NCBI RefSeq assembly: GCF_000422265.1
Contig: NZ_KE383812.1
Coordinates: 481,611 to 545,610 of the forward strand
Direction of reading: 5' to 3'
Length of the DNA stretch: 64,000 nucleotides
DNA from: Kaistella palustris DSM 21579
Lineage (GTDB): Bacteria; Bacteroidota; Bacteroidia; Flavobacteriales; Weeksellaceae
Of this stretch, positions 1-8,073 are shown in pieces (position 1 is the first letter of the stretch; each line of letters starts with the position of its first letter). The translations under genes and the position numbers were made by a program. The notes under the pieces were generated by a model, which was given only the letters and a program-made list of their open reading frames with translations, did not search any database and had not been told where the DNA came from.

Positions 1-143
1 TCTTTCAGCATTCTTTCTTTTTGAAAAAGCGTCTGCCGGCGGTTATATAAAACCGTGATGAAAATCAGAAAAACCACGACTGTGACTACGACCATGATGG
101 CAATAACAATGGTGATCTTCAGTTCCAGAGGTACCGTTTTCAT
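1..143 (-). CDS. Probable sensor histidine kinase, N-terminal fragment (runs off the window start)
   Basis: Only the first 47 codons are present. The peptide begins MKTVPLELK, has one long hydrophobic segment (about residues 9-32), then a basic, Gln- and Arg-rich stretch (YNRRQTLFQKERML) that looks like the start of a cytoplasmic coiled region. Flavobacterial single-TM LytS/NarX-type histidine kinases of about 250 residues commonly begin this way, so a kinase is the best guess, but the HisKA and ATPase domains lie outside the window. The ATG shares an ATGA overlap with the stop of the upstream membrane gene, which points to translational coupling. It could instead be another single-span membrane protein. 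Confidence 0.5.
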   Translation of the reverse strand, partial: MKTVPLELKITIVIAIMVVVTVVVFLIFITVLYNRRQTLFQKERMLK

Positions 144-784
144 AGCGCAGTTTTCGGCGTTTTTCTTGTGACACCCACCAGAAATGCAAGATACGTGAGA
201 ACAACTGCGGCTTTAAAGATCTTATCTATCACAATTAAAAAACTAAGATCATTTTCCGCAAGCCAGTACATAAATGAACTTCTGAACAGAAAAATAACGC
301 TCCAGACCAAAAGCGCGGCACTGATCCAGAACGCCTGCTTCTGCAGTATGTTTTCATTGTCAGTATGCGCGGTTTCTTTTAACAGCCATAAAAGCGATAG
401 AAAAATATAAAACAGCGAAATTGTAAAACCCAGTTCGGAGGCAAAAGGCTGCGCGGAATTATAAACAAAAAACGAGCTCGAAACGAGGGTTGCCAAACCG
501 ATTCCAATTATTAATTTAGCGTGAGATGATAACTGCACCGCGTAATAATAGGTGAAATACGCAATATAAAAGAAAGTCGCCAAGGTATAAACCAAACTTT
601 TATCGGCGAAAGGCTTCATTGCCATTGTTTCGGCAAGCACAACAACCCCAAAATAGAGATAGAGATAATCTTTGCTTTTGCGACCGTGTATTACGGAGAA
701 AATAAGACACAGAATTGCTGTAACGAAATAAGCACCGAAGAGGATAGTTCCAAGCATAAGGCCACAGATTAAGCGATTGATCAA
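140..784 (-). CDS. Seven-helix integral membrane protein of unknown function
   Basis: The protein has about seven hydrophobic segments: near the N-terminus (MLGTILFGAYFVTAILCL), around YLYFGVVVLAE, TLATFFYIAYFTYYY, IIGIGLATLV, FTISLFYIFLSLLW, ISAALLVWSVIFLF and the C-terminal KAAVVLTYLAFLVGV. No enzymatic motif is visible. The longest frame starts at a TTG (784); an ATG at 757 would still include the first helix and may be the true start. The stop overlaps the start of the next gene by four bases. Because that gene looks like a sensor kinase with only one TM helix, this protein may be its membrane input partner, similar in layout to the 7TM domains fused to some bacterial kinases. That role is inference. 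Confidence 0.75.
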   Translation of the reverse strand: MINRLICGLMLGTILFGAYFVTAILCLIFSVIHGRKSKDYLYLYFGVVVLAETMAMKPFADKSLVYTLATFFYIAYFTYYYAVQLSSHAKLIIGIGLATLVSSSFFVYNSAQPFASELGFTISLFYIFLSLLWLLKETAHTDNENILQKQAFWISAALLVWSVIFLFRSSFMYWLAENDLSFLIVIDKIFKAAVVLTYLAFLVGVTRKTPKTAL

Positions 785-1042
785 ATTCTTCTACCTGCGG
801 CAGCTCCCTGGCAAAAAATTACTTTTTTACTGAAACTCTCATCATTTGCAGTGGATAAATTTAGTAAAATTTTGAGTGTTTTCACCTTTTTTAATCCGGA
901 TATTTTGTGTAAAGTTTTTCTTATAATTTATCTAAAACAACAGCCAGCATTCAGACTGTTATTGTGTTAGATGATTTGAATTAAGGTTGTTTCCACCATG
1001 ATCATTACTCACTAATTTCCCACGGCCGCTGAAAAAATTTTA

Positions 1043-1756
1043 TTAAAAACGATAACCAAACGAAAGTCCCGACCGGATCCCTGCCCACGGACCATCAACC
1101 TTGACTGTCGCGCCGCCGGCATCGGTAGTGGTCGTGTATTTTACAAACGGAATATCCAGATTTGCGATGCTGTCCTGTAATTCCGCCTGCTCGGCCGGGG
1201 TTAAAGTCTGTGCAGAATTCCCGCGGAAGTTTCCTGTTCCTTTACCGTAGTGTGCACCTACGAGCCATAGATCCAGCACCCAATTATTGGCTTTTCCCAA
1301 AAACCACTGCACGCCAACCATCAGACCGCCACTGTTTCCGGTGGCTTTTCCGCTGAGCGCCAAAGGAACAGTGCGGGTTTCATAATCCTCATCGATCACC
1401 ACACGGTCGAGGTTGAACGAAGTGTAGCGGTAATAAGGCGCGATATAAAAACCATGGCCATATCCTGAACCCAGATAAATCCGCGGTTCAACGGTAAAAT
1501 TTGTAAGCGAAACCTCTGCATTCTCAAAATCGGTATCTTTTGTAAAGCTTTTGCTGAAAGGCGCACTTCCTTTTGGCACCGTACCAAAGCCTACGGCAAC
1601 CGAAAATTTTCTGCTAATAATGCGTTCGTAGGTGAGATTAATGTTTCGGAAAGCATAAGCCGTAACATTTGTTTTCACAATGTTCATTCTTTCGGGTGCA
1701 GTTTCCTGTGAAAAAAGTGCAGCCGAAAACAGCAGGGTAAAAAATAATTTTTTCAT
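1043..1756 (-). CDS. Secreted outer membrane beta-barrel protein, DUF3575-like
   Basis: The 237-residue protein opens with a signal peptide (MKKLFFTLLFSAALFSQ) and has the alternating aromatic and polar pattern of outer membrane strands. It ends in FGYRF, a C-terminal aromatic typical of proteins inserted by the BAM complex. The early segment KTNVTAYAFRNINLTYER resembles the start of DUF3575/outer-membrane proteins common in Chryseobacterium. The middle part contains glycine-rich turns and AHYGKGTGNFRG. It appears to be a monocistronic gene; the next minus-strand gene is about 260 bp downstream. The function of the family is not known. Confidence 0.75.
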   Translation of the reverse strand: MKKLFFTLLFSAALFSQETAPERMNIVKTNVTAYAFRNINLTYERIISRKFSVAVGFGTVPKGSAPFSKSFTKDTDFENAEVSLTNFTVEPRIYLGSGYGHGFYIAPYYRYTSFNLDRVVIDEDYETRTVPLALSGKATGNSGGLMVGVQWFLGKANNWVLDLWLVGAHYGKGTGNFRGNSAQTLTPAEQAELQDSIANLDIPFVKYTTTTDAGGATVKVDGPWAGIRSGLSFGYRF

Positions 1757-1837
1757 GGTTTTTAGTTTTTTAAAATTTTAGTTTAGGTCATTACATCGTA
1801 TTTTATATTTACATTAAAGAAATACCGGATTATCGCT

Positions 1838-1845
1838 CAAATATA
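1838..1845 (-). promoter_or_regulatory. Candidate -7 box (TATATTTG) for the outer membrane protein gene
   Basis: On the minus strand the sequence TATATTTG matches the Bacteroidota -7 consensus TAnnTTTG, about 80 bases before the ATG at 1756. A TTG lies upstream, but its spacing (about 12) is shorter than the usual 17-23, so only the -7 box is well supported. Confidence 0.35.
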
Positions 1846-2004
1846 TAATTAAAAACTCAATAATACGTGATATTCACAATATTTCATCATCTTGAATTAA
1901 TTCACACCTAAAAATAAAATAAATACTCTCTTCGGTTGCGCAGTAAACCATTAAAGGGTGGAAAATCGGTGTGAGAATAAGTTTTTCCTTTCCGCAACAA
2001 TCAG

Positions 2005-2012
2005 TAAATTTG
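2005..2012 (+). promoter_or_regulatory. Promoter -7 box (TAAATTTG) of glnS
   Basis: TAAATTTG matches TAnnTTTG exactly and ends 19 bases before the glnS ATG. A TTTT at 1982-1985, 19 bases upstream, stands where the TTTG -33 box is expected. The leader would be short, about 12-14 nt, and no Shine-Dalgarno site is seen. Confidence 0.6.
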
Positions 2013-2031
2013 CCTATTACAAGAATCAACA

Positions 2032-3705
2032 ATGGAAGAAGAAAAAAAGCCCCTCAACTTTATTGAGCAAATTATAGAAGATGATCTGGCAAACGGTTTC
2101 AAAAAAGAAAATCTGCGTTTTAGATTTCCGCCCGAACCCAATGGTTATCTGCACATTGGCCATACGAAAGCCATCTGCATCAACTTTGGTCTGGGGCAGA
2201 AATATAATGCACCCGTAAATTTGCGTTTTGATGATACTAATCCCGAAAAGGAAGAGCAGGAATTTGTAGATGCGATAAAAGCCGATATCGACTGGCTCGG
2301 TTTCGAATATGATAAAGAAGTATATGCTTCCGATTATTTCGGTCAGCTTTATGAGTGGGCTGTGCAGATGATCAAAGATGGAAAAGCCTACGTTGATGAA
2401 CAACCATCTGAAGAAATCACCGCGCAGCGCAAAAACCCGTTCGAAGAGGGAATTGAATCTCCTTTCCGAAACCGACCTGCGGAAGAAAGTCTGGCGCTTT
2501 TCGAAAAAATGAAAAACGGCGAATTTGAAGAAGGTGCTATGTCGCTGCGTGCAAAAATCGATATGTCGTCGCCAAATATGAACATGCGCGACCCGGTTAT
2601 GTACCGGATTCTGAAAAGACCGCATCACCGGACCGGCAACCAATGGAAGATTTATCCCATGTATGACTGGGCGCACGGCGAATCCGATTATATCGAACAG
2701 GTTTCGCACTCACTGTGTTCGCTGGAATTTGAAAACCACAGGCCGCTGTATGACTGGTACCTCGATCAGGTATATGAAGAAAATACAGTGCGCAACAAGC
2801 AGCGTGAGTTCGCCAGAATGAATGTCACTTATATGATCACCTCCAAAAGGAAGTTACAGCGGCTTGTCGCAGAAAAAGCCGTGACAGGTTGGGATGATCC
2901 GCGTATGCCGACAATTTCGGGCTTGCGGCGACTTGGCTATACACCGGCAGCGATCAAAAATTTTATCGAAAGAGTGGGCGTCGCAAAACGTGAAAACCTG
3001 ATCGAAATCCAACTGCTGGAGCATTTTGTGCGCGAAGACCTCAACAAAGTAGCGACACGTGTTATGGCCGTTGTGGATCCCGTGAAACTGATCATCGAGA
3101 ATTATCCCGAAAATGAAGAGGAATTGCTCGACACGGAAAATAATCCGGAAGACGAAAACGCAGGGTCACGGGAGATCCCTTTTTCACGGGAACTTTATAT
3201 TGAACGGGAAGACTTTAAAGAAGAAGCCAACAAGAAGTTTTTCCGGTTGAAACTGGGTGGTGAAGTACGGCTGAAGTCCGCATACATCATCAAAGCGGAA
3301 CACGTAGAAAAAGACGAGAACGGTGAAATAACGACCATCTTCGCCACTTACGATCCTAAAAGCAAATCCGGCAGCGGAACGGAGGAAAGCTTAAGAAAAG
3401 TAAAAGGTACCCTGCACTGGGTTTCCGCAAAACACGCGCTTCCGGTGGAAGTCCGCATTTATGACCGGCTCTTTACCACGCCGCAACCCGATGCCGAAAA
3501 AGAAACCGATTTTCTGAATTATTTAAATCCCGACAGCTTAAAAATCGTGCAGGGATTTGCAGAACCGAGCCTTCAGCACGCTGAAACGGGCCGGCCTTAT
3601 CAGTTCCAAAGAATCGGCTATTTCACCAAAGACCGTGATTCTACAGGCGAAAATCCTGTATTTAACCGCACGGTTACTTTAAAAGATTCGTTTAAACCTG
3701 AATAA
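2032..3705 (+). CDS. glnS: Glutamine--tRNA ligase
   Basis: Cytoplasmic class I aminoacyl-tRNA synthetase that charges tRNA-Gln with glutamine. The class I HIGH signature is intact at residues 41-44 (FPPEPNGYLHIGH), and the second signature is ITSKR at 269-273, equivalent to the MSKR loop of E. coli GlnRS. The family block WDDPRMPTISGLRRLGY follows. The C-terminal anticodon-binding beta-barrels run from about residue 335 to the end (LNPDSLKIVQGFAEPSL). The length of 557 residues matches E. coli GlnRS (about 554). ATG 2032 lies just after a clear promoter, and the gene is followed by a terminator hairpin, so it is probably a single-gene transcript. Confidence 0.98.
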   Translation: MEEEKKPLNFIEQIIEDDLANGFKKENLRFRFPPEPNGYLHIGHTKAICINFGLGQKYNAPVNLRFDDTNPEKEEQEFVDAIKADIDWLGFEYDKEVYASDYFGQLYEWAVQMIKDGKAYVDEQPSEEITAQRKNPFEEGIESPFRNRPAEESLALFEKMKNGEFEEGAMSLRAKIDMSSPNMNMRDPVMYRILKRPHHRTGNQWKIYPMYDWAHGESDYIEQVSHSLCSLEFENHRPLYDWYLDQVYEENTVRNKQREFARMNVTYMITSKRKLQRLVAEKAVTGWDDPRMPTISGLRRLGYTPAAIKNFIERVGVAKRENLIEIQLLEHFVREDLNKVATRVMAVVDPVKLIIENYPENEEELLDTENNPEDENAGSREIPFSRELYIEREDFKEEANKKFFRLKLGGEVRLKSAYIIKAEHVEKDENGEITTIFATYDPKSKSGSGTEESLRKVKGTLHWVSAKHALPVEVRIYDRLFTTPQPDAEKETDFLNYLNPDSLKIVQGFAEPSLQHAETGRPYQFQRIGYFTKDRDSTGENPVFNRTVTLKDSFKPE

Positions 3706-3727
3706 ACATTACAACTCAACTTAAAGA

Positions 3728-3754
3728 CTTCGGATTTCTCCGGAGTTTTTTTTT
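3728..3754 (+). terminator. Rho-independent terminator after glnS
   Basis: CTTCGGA and TCCGGAG form a 7-bp stem (one G-T pair) around a 3-4 nt loop, followed by a run of nine T. It lies 23 bases past the glnS stop. Confidence 0.75.
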
Positions 3755-3817
3755 CCCAATATAGCTGCTTAAAAATGTAATTACTTTCGGAAATACCCGC
3801 CATTAAATAAATACAAA

Positions 3818-3843
3818 AAGCCGCCTCATTGCTGAAGCGGCTT
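3818..3843 (-). terminator. Terminator for the GEVED/T9SS protein gene
   Basis: AAGCCGC (3818-3824) pairs perfectly with GCGGCTT (3837-3843). On the minus strand the hairpin is followed by a T-rich stretch (complement of ATACAAAAAG), 22 bases after the stop of the 3865-5421 gene. Confidence 0.7.
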
Positions 3844-3864
3844 CATATATAAAGGTCTTAAAAA

Positions 3865-5421
3865 TTATTTTTTAATCGCTTTGAAGGATTTTACAGTACC
3901 GTCTTCCATATGAAGCGTTACAATGTAAAGTCCTGATTTCAATTCTGAAAGATTAAGCTCAGCCGAAGCTTTCAAAGTTTTGAGCTGTCTTCCGGAGACA
4001 TCGCTCACTGAAACTGACTGTACACCTTTCACATCAGAAATCTTCAACACATCCTGGAAAGGATTCGGGTATACAGAAAGATCTGCTTTGTTTACACCGA
4101 CTGTAGCCATTCCCGGAGTCGTAAGTGCAATTGTATAATCTTCTGTCTGACCGTTGGTCATATTCGAACAGCCATCAGCCAAAGCAGGATTCAGAGCTGT
4201 AGTAGAACTGCTGAAGTTGTACTTGATTCTCATTCTCTTGTTCCCGGCCGTAGCGTTCGCTGGAATTGCGATGTTGCCGTTCAAAGTGATCGTCGCGCCT
4301 GTTCCACCTTTGAAGTTTGCAGGATCTACGAAATACTGCTCACCGGCATCAGTGAAGTTACCATTGCTGTTCCAGTCAATAAATACAGTCATACCAAAAC
4401 GGTTGGCACCAAGACCAGTACCCGTTACAGTTAGCGGATAAGTGGCGCCGGCAACTGCGTTGAAAACGTAGCTTGTAAAATCTTCGTAAGCAGGTGAGCC
4501 TACTGCTGCAGATGACGTATTCGGTCCTTTACCCGCAAAAGTCACAGCTGAAATTGGATAGGTACTCGCTGGAATAGTGGAAACGATTGGTCCACAATAG
4601 GAAACCTGATTGTTTGTTGAGAATGAAATTTCAGCACAACCCTGTGCATCACCAATAGTATTTGAAGGGACTAACTTGGCATAAAGCACCGAGTTTGCAG
4701 GCAGGTTTACATTTACTGAAGTTCCTGCTACAACATTATTATAAACATCTGTACCACCTGGAGTAGTTCCAACGGTCAGTTTATAATTGATGGCACGTTG
4801 GGCAGACGCCCAGCTGAATAATGCAGCTCCACTTGGAACTGTAGAACCGGCTGCCGGTGCGGTAAGCACTGTACAGTCCGGCACTGTGGTAACGCTCGTA
4901 TCCTGCTCAATGTTGATATTATCTACATATACAGCACCTGCGGCAGAACCTTTCACCATCCATACACCTAAACCGATTGTACTGTCTGGCTGTAAAACGC
5001 CTGCAGGAATAGAAGCACTCAATGGCTGACATGCAGTGACTGCTGCCGCAGTTAAACTAACTGTGGTACCCACAGGAAATACAGACCAGCTTCCGGTCAC
5101 TTTGTCTTTGATGAAATATGCAAGACTGATCGTACCCACAAATCCAGCAGGTTTTTTATAGCTGGCTGTTAAACTTACACGCTGTCCGTTGCTTGTCTGT
5201 GGAATTCCGCTGGTGTCGATCATCCATCCGGAGCTCGCTATTGCAGAAGTAAAAAGGGTTTGACCGCCGTAGCTGCCGGAACAGGCTGCCGCAGCCTCTA
5301 CAGAACCACCACCAAACTGACCGTACTGAGCACCTACATCCTCGAAATCACCATTGTAATTAAACTGTGCATTTGCACCTATTCCTAAGGCCAAAAAGCA
5401 CGATAGTAAAAATTTGTTCAT
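3865..5421 (-). CDS. Secreted GEVED-domain protein with T9SS type A sorting domain
   Basis: The 518-residue protein starts with a signal peptide (LLSCFLALGIGANAQ). A beta-sandwich-like segment follows (about 20-180), ending in VYVDNINIEQD, which resembles carbohydrate-binding folds, then a fibronectin III-like stretch (about 186-270). A GEVED domain spans about 315-430, recognisable by VFIDWNSNGNFTDAGEQYF and GQTEDYTI. The last 70 residues are a type A T9SS sorting domain: LSVYPNPFQDVLKI, VSVSDVSGRQL, LKSGLYIVTL and a basic tail. Export by Sec and then T9SS to the cell surface or medium follows from the family. No catalytic motif is visible, so a binding or adhesive role is inferred. Confidence 0.9.
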   Translation of the reverse strand: MNKFLLSCFLALGIGANAQFNYNGDFEDVGAQYGQFGGGSVEAAAACSGSYGGQTLFTSAIASSGWMIDTSGIPQTSNGQRVSLTASYKKPAGFVGTISLAYFIKDKVTGSWSVFPVGTTVSLTAAAVTACQPLSASIPAGVLQPDSTIGLGVWMVKGSAAGAVYVDNINIEQDTSVTTVPDCTVLTAPAAGSTVPSGAALFSWASAQRAINYKLTVGTTPGGTDVYNNVVAGTSVNVNLPANSVLYAKLVPSNTIGDAQGCAEISFSTNNQVSYCGPIVSTIPASTYPISAVTFAGKGPNTSSAAVGSPAYEDFTSYVFNAVAGATYPLTVTGTGLGANRFGMTVFIDWNSNGNFTDAGEQYFVDPANFKGGTGATITLNGNIAIPANATAGNKRMRIKYNFSSSTTALNPALADGCSNMTNGQTEDYTIALTTPGMATVGVNKADLSVYPNPFQDVLKISDVKGVQSVSVSDVSGRQLKTLKASAELNLSELKSGLYIVTLHMEDGTVKSFKAIKK

Positions 5422-5841
5422 AAAACTGTATTTATTTATTTGCCGACAAAACTAGCGATAAAAAACCAATTAACTCCGCAATAAAATACATTATCAGTGA
5501 AGTTTTGTAAAGTTCGTTTCATATTAAGTAATCCGCAGGATTTCGGAGTATACAACCCGACGTAAGTTGATACGACAGGATTTTTCCTGCAATATTTATT
5601 TAATGAATCTTTATTAGCATTTTTTTAGTTTATGAAATTGCTCAGGTATTCTTATTTGCTTAGCCAAGCGGTTTATTTTCCGAATAAAAAAGGCCTCTTA
5701 AGCTGGAATTATCTTTTTGATATCACCGCTTGTTTTTTTCTGTTTAATGACTTTGATGAAACTACCGTTTCCAAGAAAAACGAACTAAAGTCTGTGCAAG
5801 TGTTTTTTTATATTTACCTTCGCATCAAATTTTTTTTACAC
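5422..5841. other. Divergent intergenic region
   Basis: About 420 bases between the GEVED/T9SS gene and the secreted thioredoxin gene. It is AT-rich and holds the presumed promoters of both; a TAGTTTTG box is listed separately. The frame of the thioredoxin gene stays open back to 5632, but that stretch encodes a compositionally odd peptide and is not counted as coding. Confidence 0.6.
5447..5454 (-). promoter_or_regulatory. Candidate -7 box (TAGTTTTG) of the GEVED/T9SS gene
   Basis: The minus strand reads TAGTTTTG, matching TAnnTTTG, about 26 bases before the ATG at 5421. TTG triplets upstream sit at spacings of 12 and 24 rather than 19, so the -33 element is uncertain. Confidence 0.4.
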
Positions 5842-7014
5842 ATGAAAAAGTTATTTTCATTCCTTATATTATTTATTTCTGTACTTATCTTTTCTCAGGA
5901 AACCATAGACTTTCAAACTTCCAGCTTTCAGGACATTCTGGCAAAAGCCAAAAAAGAAAAAAAACTCGTTTTCATCGATGCGTACGCCTCCTGGTGCGGA
6001 CCCTGCAAACTCATGGAGAAAAACATATTTCCCCTGCCAGCGGTGAAAGAATATTACAACGCCAACTTTGTAAACGCGCGTTTCGATATGGAAAAAGGTG
6101 AAGGTCGCGATTTGGCTGCGAGATACGGCATCCGCTCCTACCCCAGTTTTCTTTTCCTGAATGGTGATGGCGAAGTCGTGCTCCAGAACTACGGTTATAT
6201 GGGCGAAGCAGATTTTCTGACCATCGCCAGGGAAGCCAACGACCCGAAACTCCGCACTGCCTCCTATAAAGAACTATTTGAAAAAGGTGAAAGAGATCCG
6301 GAAATTCTGCTGAATATGATGCGTGTGTATGCTACCAGCGATTATGATCTGGCTAAAAAAGTATCTGAAAGATATTTTGAAGTAAAAAAAGACACTCCTT
6401 TAACAAAAGATGATCTGGGACTTTTGCTTTATTTCCTGAAGTCGCCGCAGGATGCCAACTATAAAACTTTTGTTGCCAAAAAAGCGGAGATCGAAAAACT
6501 GATGTCTCCGGATATTTACGAACAGTTCGATGCCAATATCAAGATCTCGAAAATTTTGGAATCCGCGCTCGATTTAAAAACCGGCGTGATCAATGATGCA
6601 TATTTTTATGAAAATGCCACGCCATTAATAGGAAAAGTAAATGCCGAAACGGCGCTTAACCGTATGAAGGTTCTTTTTTACCCTACCGTAAATAAATATG
6701 CGGAGTATGAAACTGCGGCACTCCAGTATTATAACGTGTCCGAAGACTTCGATACCGAAGAACTGTTGAAGGCGGCGTGGATCCTGAGCGAACACAGCTC
6801 CAACCTGCCTGCACTGAAGAAAGCCGAAGAATGGGCCGAAAAATCGGTCATGAAAAGCGAAACCGCCGAAAACACCTATATACTTGCAAAACTTTATTCC
6901 AAAACCGGAAATATGGCAAATGCGAAAATGTATGCTGAAATTTCCCGGAACCTTGCGGAAAGTCAGGGAAAGGATGCAACCATGGCGACACAGCTTTTAA
7001 AAACTTTAAAGTAA
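5842..7014 (+). CDS. Secreted thioredoxin-fold protein
   Basis: The chosen start at 5842 gives 390 residues and exposes a clear signal peptide (MKKLFSFLILFISVLIFSQ); a longer frame from 5632 would bury it. A thioredoxin domain follows (about 25-150) with the redox motif WCGPC and the cis-proline region IRSYPSFLFL. The remaining 240 residues are helical and Lys/Glu-rich, with TPR-like stretches near the end (AENTYILAKLYSKTG). This layout fits periplasmic thioredoxin-family proteins of Bacteroidota that act in disulfide exchange; the exact substrate is unknown. The gene is followed after 7 bases by an outer membrane protein gene, so the three genes from 5842 to 7857 probably form an operon. Confidence 0.85.
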   Translation: MKKLFSFLILFISVLIFSQETIDFQTSSFQDILAKAKKEKKLVFIDAYASWCGPCKLMEKNIFPLPAVKEYYNANFVNARFDMEKGEGRDLAARYGIRSYPSFLFLNGDGEVVLQNYGYMGEADFLTIAREANDPKLRTASYKELFEKGERDPEILLNMMRVYATSDYDLAKKVSERYFEVKKDTPLTKDDLGLLLYFLKSPQDANYKTFVAKKAEIEKLMSPDIYEQFDANIKISKILESALDLKTGVINDAYFYENATPLIGKVNAETALNRMKVLFYPTVNKYAEYETAALQYYNVSEDFDTEELLKAAWILSEHSSNLPALKKAEEWAEKSVMKSETAENTYILAKLYSKTGNMANAKMYAEISRNLAESQGKDATMATQLLKTLK

Positions 7015-7021
7015 CCTACAT

Positions 7022-7654
7022 TTGAGAAAACTAATCTTCGCCCTGGCGGTCGCATTTACATCGTTGCTTCCTGCGCAAACGGTCGATTCATCTACCGTTC
7101 CGAAAAAACTTTACATAAAAGCGAACGCACTTTTTCTTCCCGTTGGCATGCTGAATGCGGGTGTGGAATACCAGCTGAACAAAAGATATACGGTGCAGGC
7201 AGAAGTTTTCATCTCGCCCTGGAAATCATTCATGGGAAAATATGCACAGGTGTATATGATAGGATTTGACGGCCGATATTATTTTGATGAAGCCTTCAAA
7301 CACTGGTATGTGGGAGCCAATATTTCGGCTGCCAGAATCAAAATCCAGAAATATAATTACTGGGGCGATGAACCCTTCCAATACACCGAAACATCTCCGG
7401 TTTATACCAACAGCGACCTCTATCAGAATGGTTATTCCCTGATGCTGGGAGCAGTCGTTGGTTACCAGTTCCAGCTTGCACACAACTGGAATATAGATCT
7501 ATTCCTGGGCGCCGGCACGGTTCAGAGTTTCTACCGCGGCTGGCACAAGGAATTGGGCATCCGGTACGATCTCGATCCCACCCGTGATTTCAACCGCAGT
7601 GGCGAATTCCTGCCGTACCGTGGTGGCGTAATGATCTCTTACAGACTGAAATAA
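7022..7654 (+). CDS. Secreted outer membrane protein, DUF3575-like
   Basis: The 210-residue protein has a signal peptide (MRKLIFALAVAFTSLLPAQ) and a beta-barrel pattern: KLYIKANALFLPVGMLNAGVEYQ, then GFDGRYYF, HWYVGANI, LMLGAVVGYQFQL and a C-terminal GGVMISYRLK. The first strand segment is typical of DUF3575 proteins. The start is a TTG at 7022; no ATG lies close enough to keep the signal peptide. It follows the secreted thioredoxin gene by 7 bases and overlaps the next gene by one base, so translational coupling is likely. Function unknown. Confidence 0.8.
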   Translation: MRKLIFALAVAFTSLLPAQTVDSSTVPKKLYIKANALFLPVGMLNAGVEYQLNKRYTVQAEVFISPWKSFMGKYAQVYMIGFDGRYYFDEAFKHWYVGANISAARIKIQKYNYWGDEPFQYTETSPVYTNSDLYQNGYSLMLGAVVGYQFQLAHNWNIDLFLGAGTVQSFYRGWHKELGIRYDLDPTRDFNRSGEFLPYRGGVMISYRLK

Positions 7655-7857
7655 TGAACATCCGCAGTAAAAAATATCTGGTGATCGCCGTAATCACCTT
7701 CATCATCTTATTTTTGATGAACTATCTTGGCAACACCAATCCCGATAAACTCGAACGCGCGCTTATGACCGCAGTTGCCGGCGTGATCGGACTCACGATC
7801 GGTATGTGGTTCGTGTACCGAAATTCCAAAGACGATACGCACCACGATTTCGACTGA
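7654..7857 (+). CDS. Small two-helix membrane protein
   Basis: A 67-residue protein whose ATG overlaps the preceding TAA (TAATG). Two hydrophobic segments (YLVIAVITFIILFLMNYL and ALMTAVAGVIGLTIGMWFVY) are joined by a short polar loop, and the tail is acidic and His-rich (DDTHHDFD). No family was recognised. Its place at the end of the thioredoxin/outer membrane protein operon suggests an envelope role, which is inference. Confidence 0.7.
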   Translation: MNIRSKKYLVIAVITFIILFLMNYLGNTNPDKLERALMTAVAGVIGLTIGMWFVYRNSKDDTHHDFD

Positions 7858-7860
7858 TAA

Positions 7861-7949
7861 GCTGCAATCTTTTTGGGCGGACATTTCGCGCTTTCCGCTG
7901 CAATCTTTTTGCTCCACTTCGTGCCGCAAAAAGGATTTCCGCTGCAATC
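7861..7949. repeat. Intergenic repeat element with hairpin (GCTGCAATC units)
   Basis: GCTGCAATCTTTTTG occurs at 7861-7875 and again at 7897-7911, and a third partial copy, GCTGCAATC, lies at 7941-7949; the second and third are both preceded by TTTCC. CTTTTTGC (7905-7912) pairs with GCAAAAAG (7926-7933) to form an 8-bp stem. Elements of this look are scattered between genes in many flavobacterial genomes, as I recall them. It has no coding content. Confidence 0.6.
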
Positions 7950-8061
7950 GCGGCCGCGGGTCCGCATGTAGTAAGTAAGCGCTAAAGTTGCAGGAAAACC
8001 CTTTGTGATTTTTCTCCGGCCCGGGTTTGTTTCTGCTTATTTCTACTAAACTCATAATTAT

Positions 8062-8069
8062 TATCTTTG
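8062..8069 (+). promoter_or_regulatory. Candidate -7 box (TATCTTTG) of dusB
   Basis: TATCTTTG fits TAnnTTTG exactly but ends only 4 bases before the dusB ATG at 8074. If it is the -7 box, transcription would begin at or near the start codon, giving a leaderless mRNA. No clear TTTG box stands at the expected -33 position. Confidence 0.45.
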
Positions 8070-8073
8070 CACC

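Noticed and set aside
2026..2709. A 227-codon minus-strand open frame opposite glnS
   Set aside because: It lies fully antisense to a clear glnS gene, has the Phe/Ile/Arg-rich composition of a shadow frame and matches no family.
5632..5841. In-frame 70-codon N-terminal extension of the secreted thioredoxin
   Set aside because: It would bury the obvious signal peptide beginning at 5842 and has no recognisable sequence.
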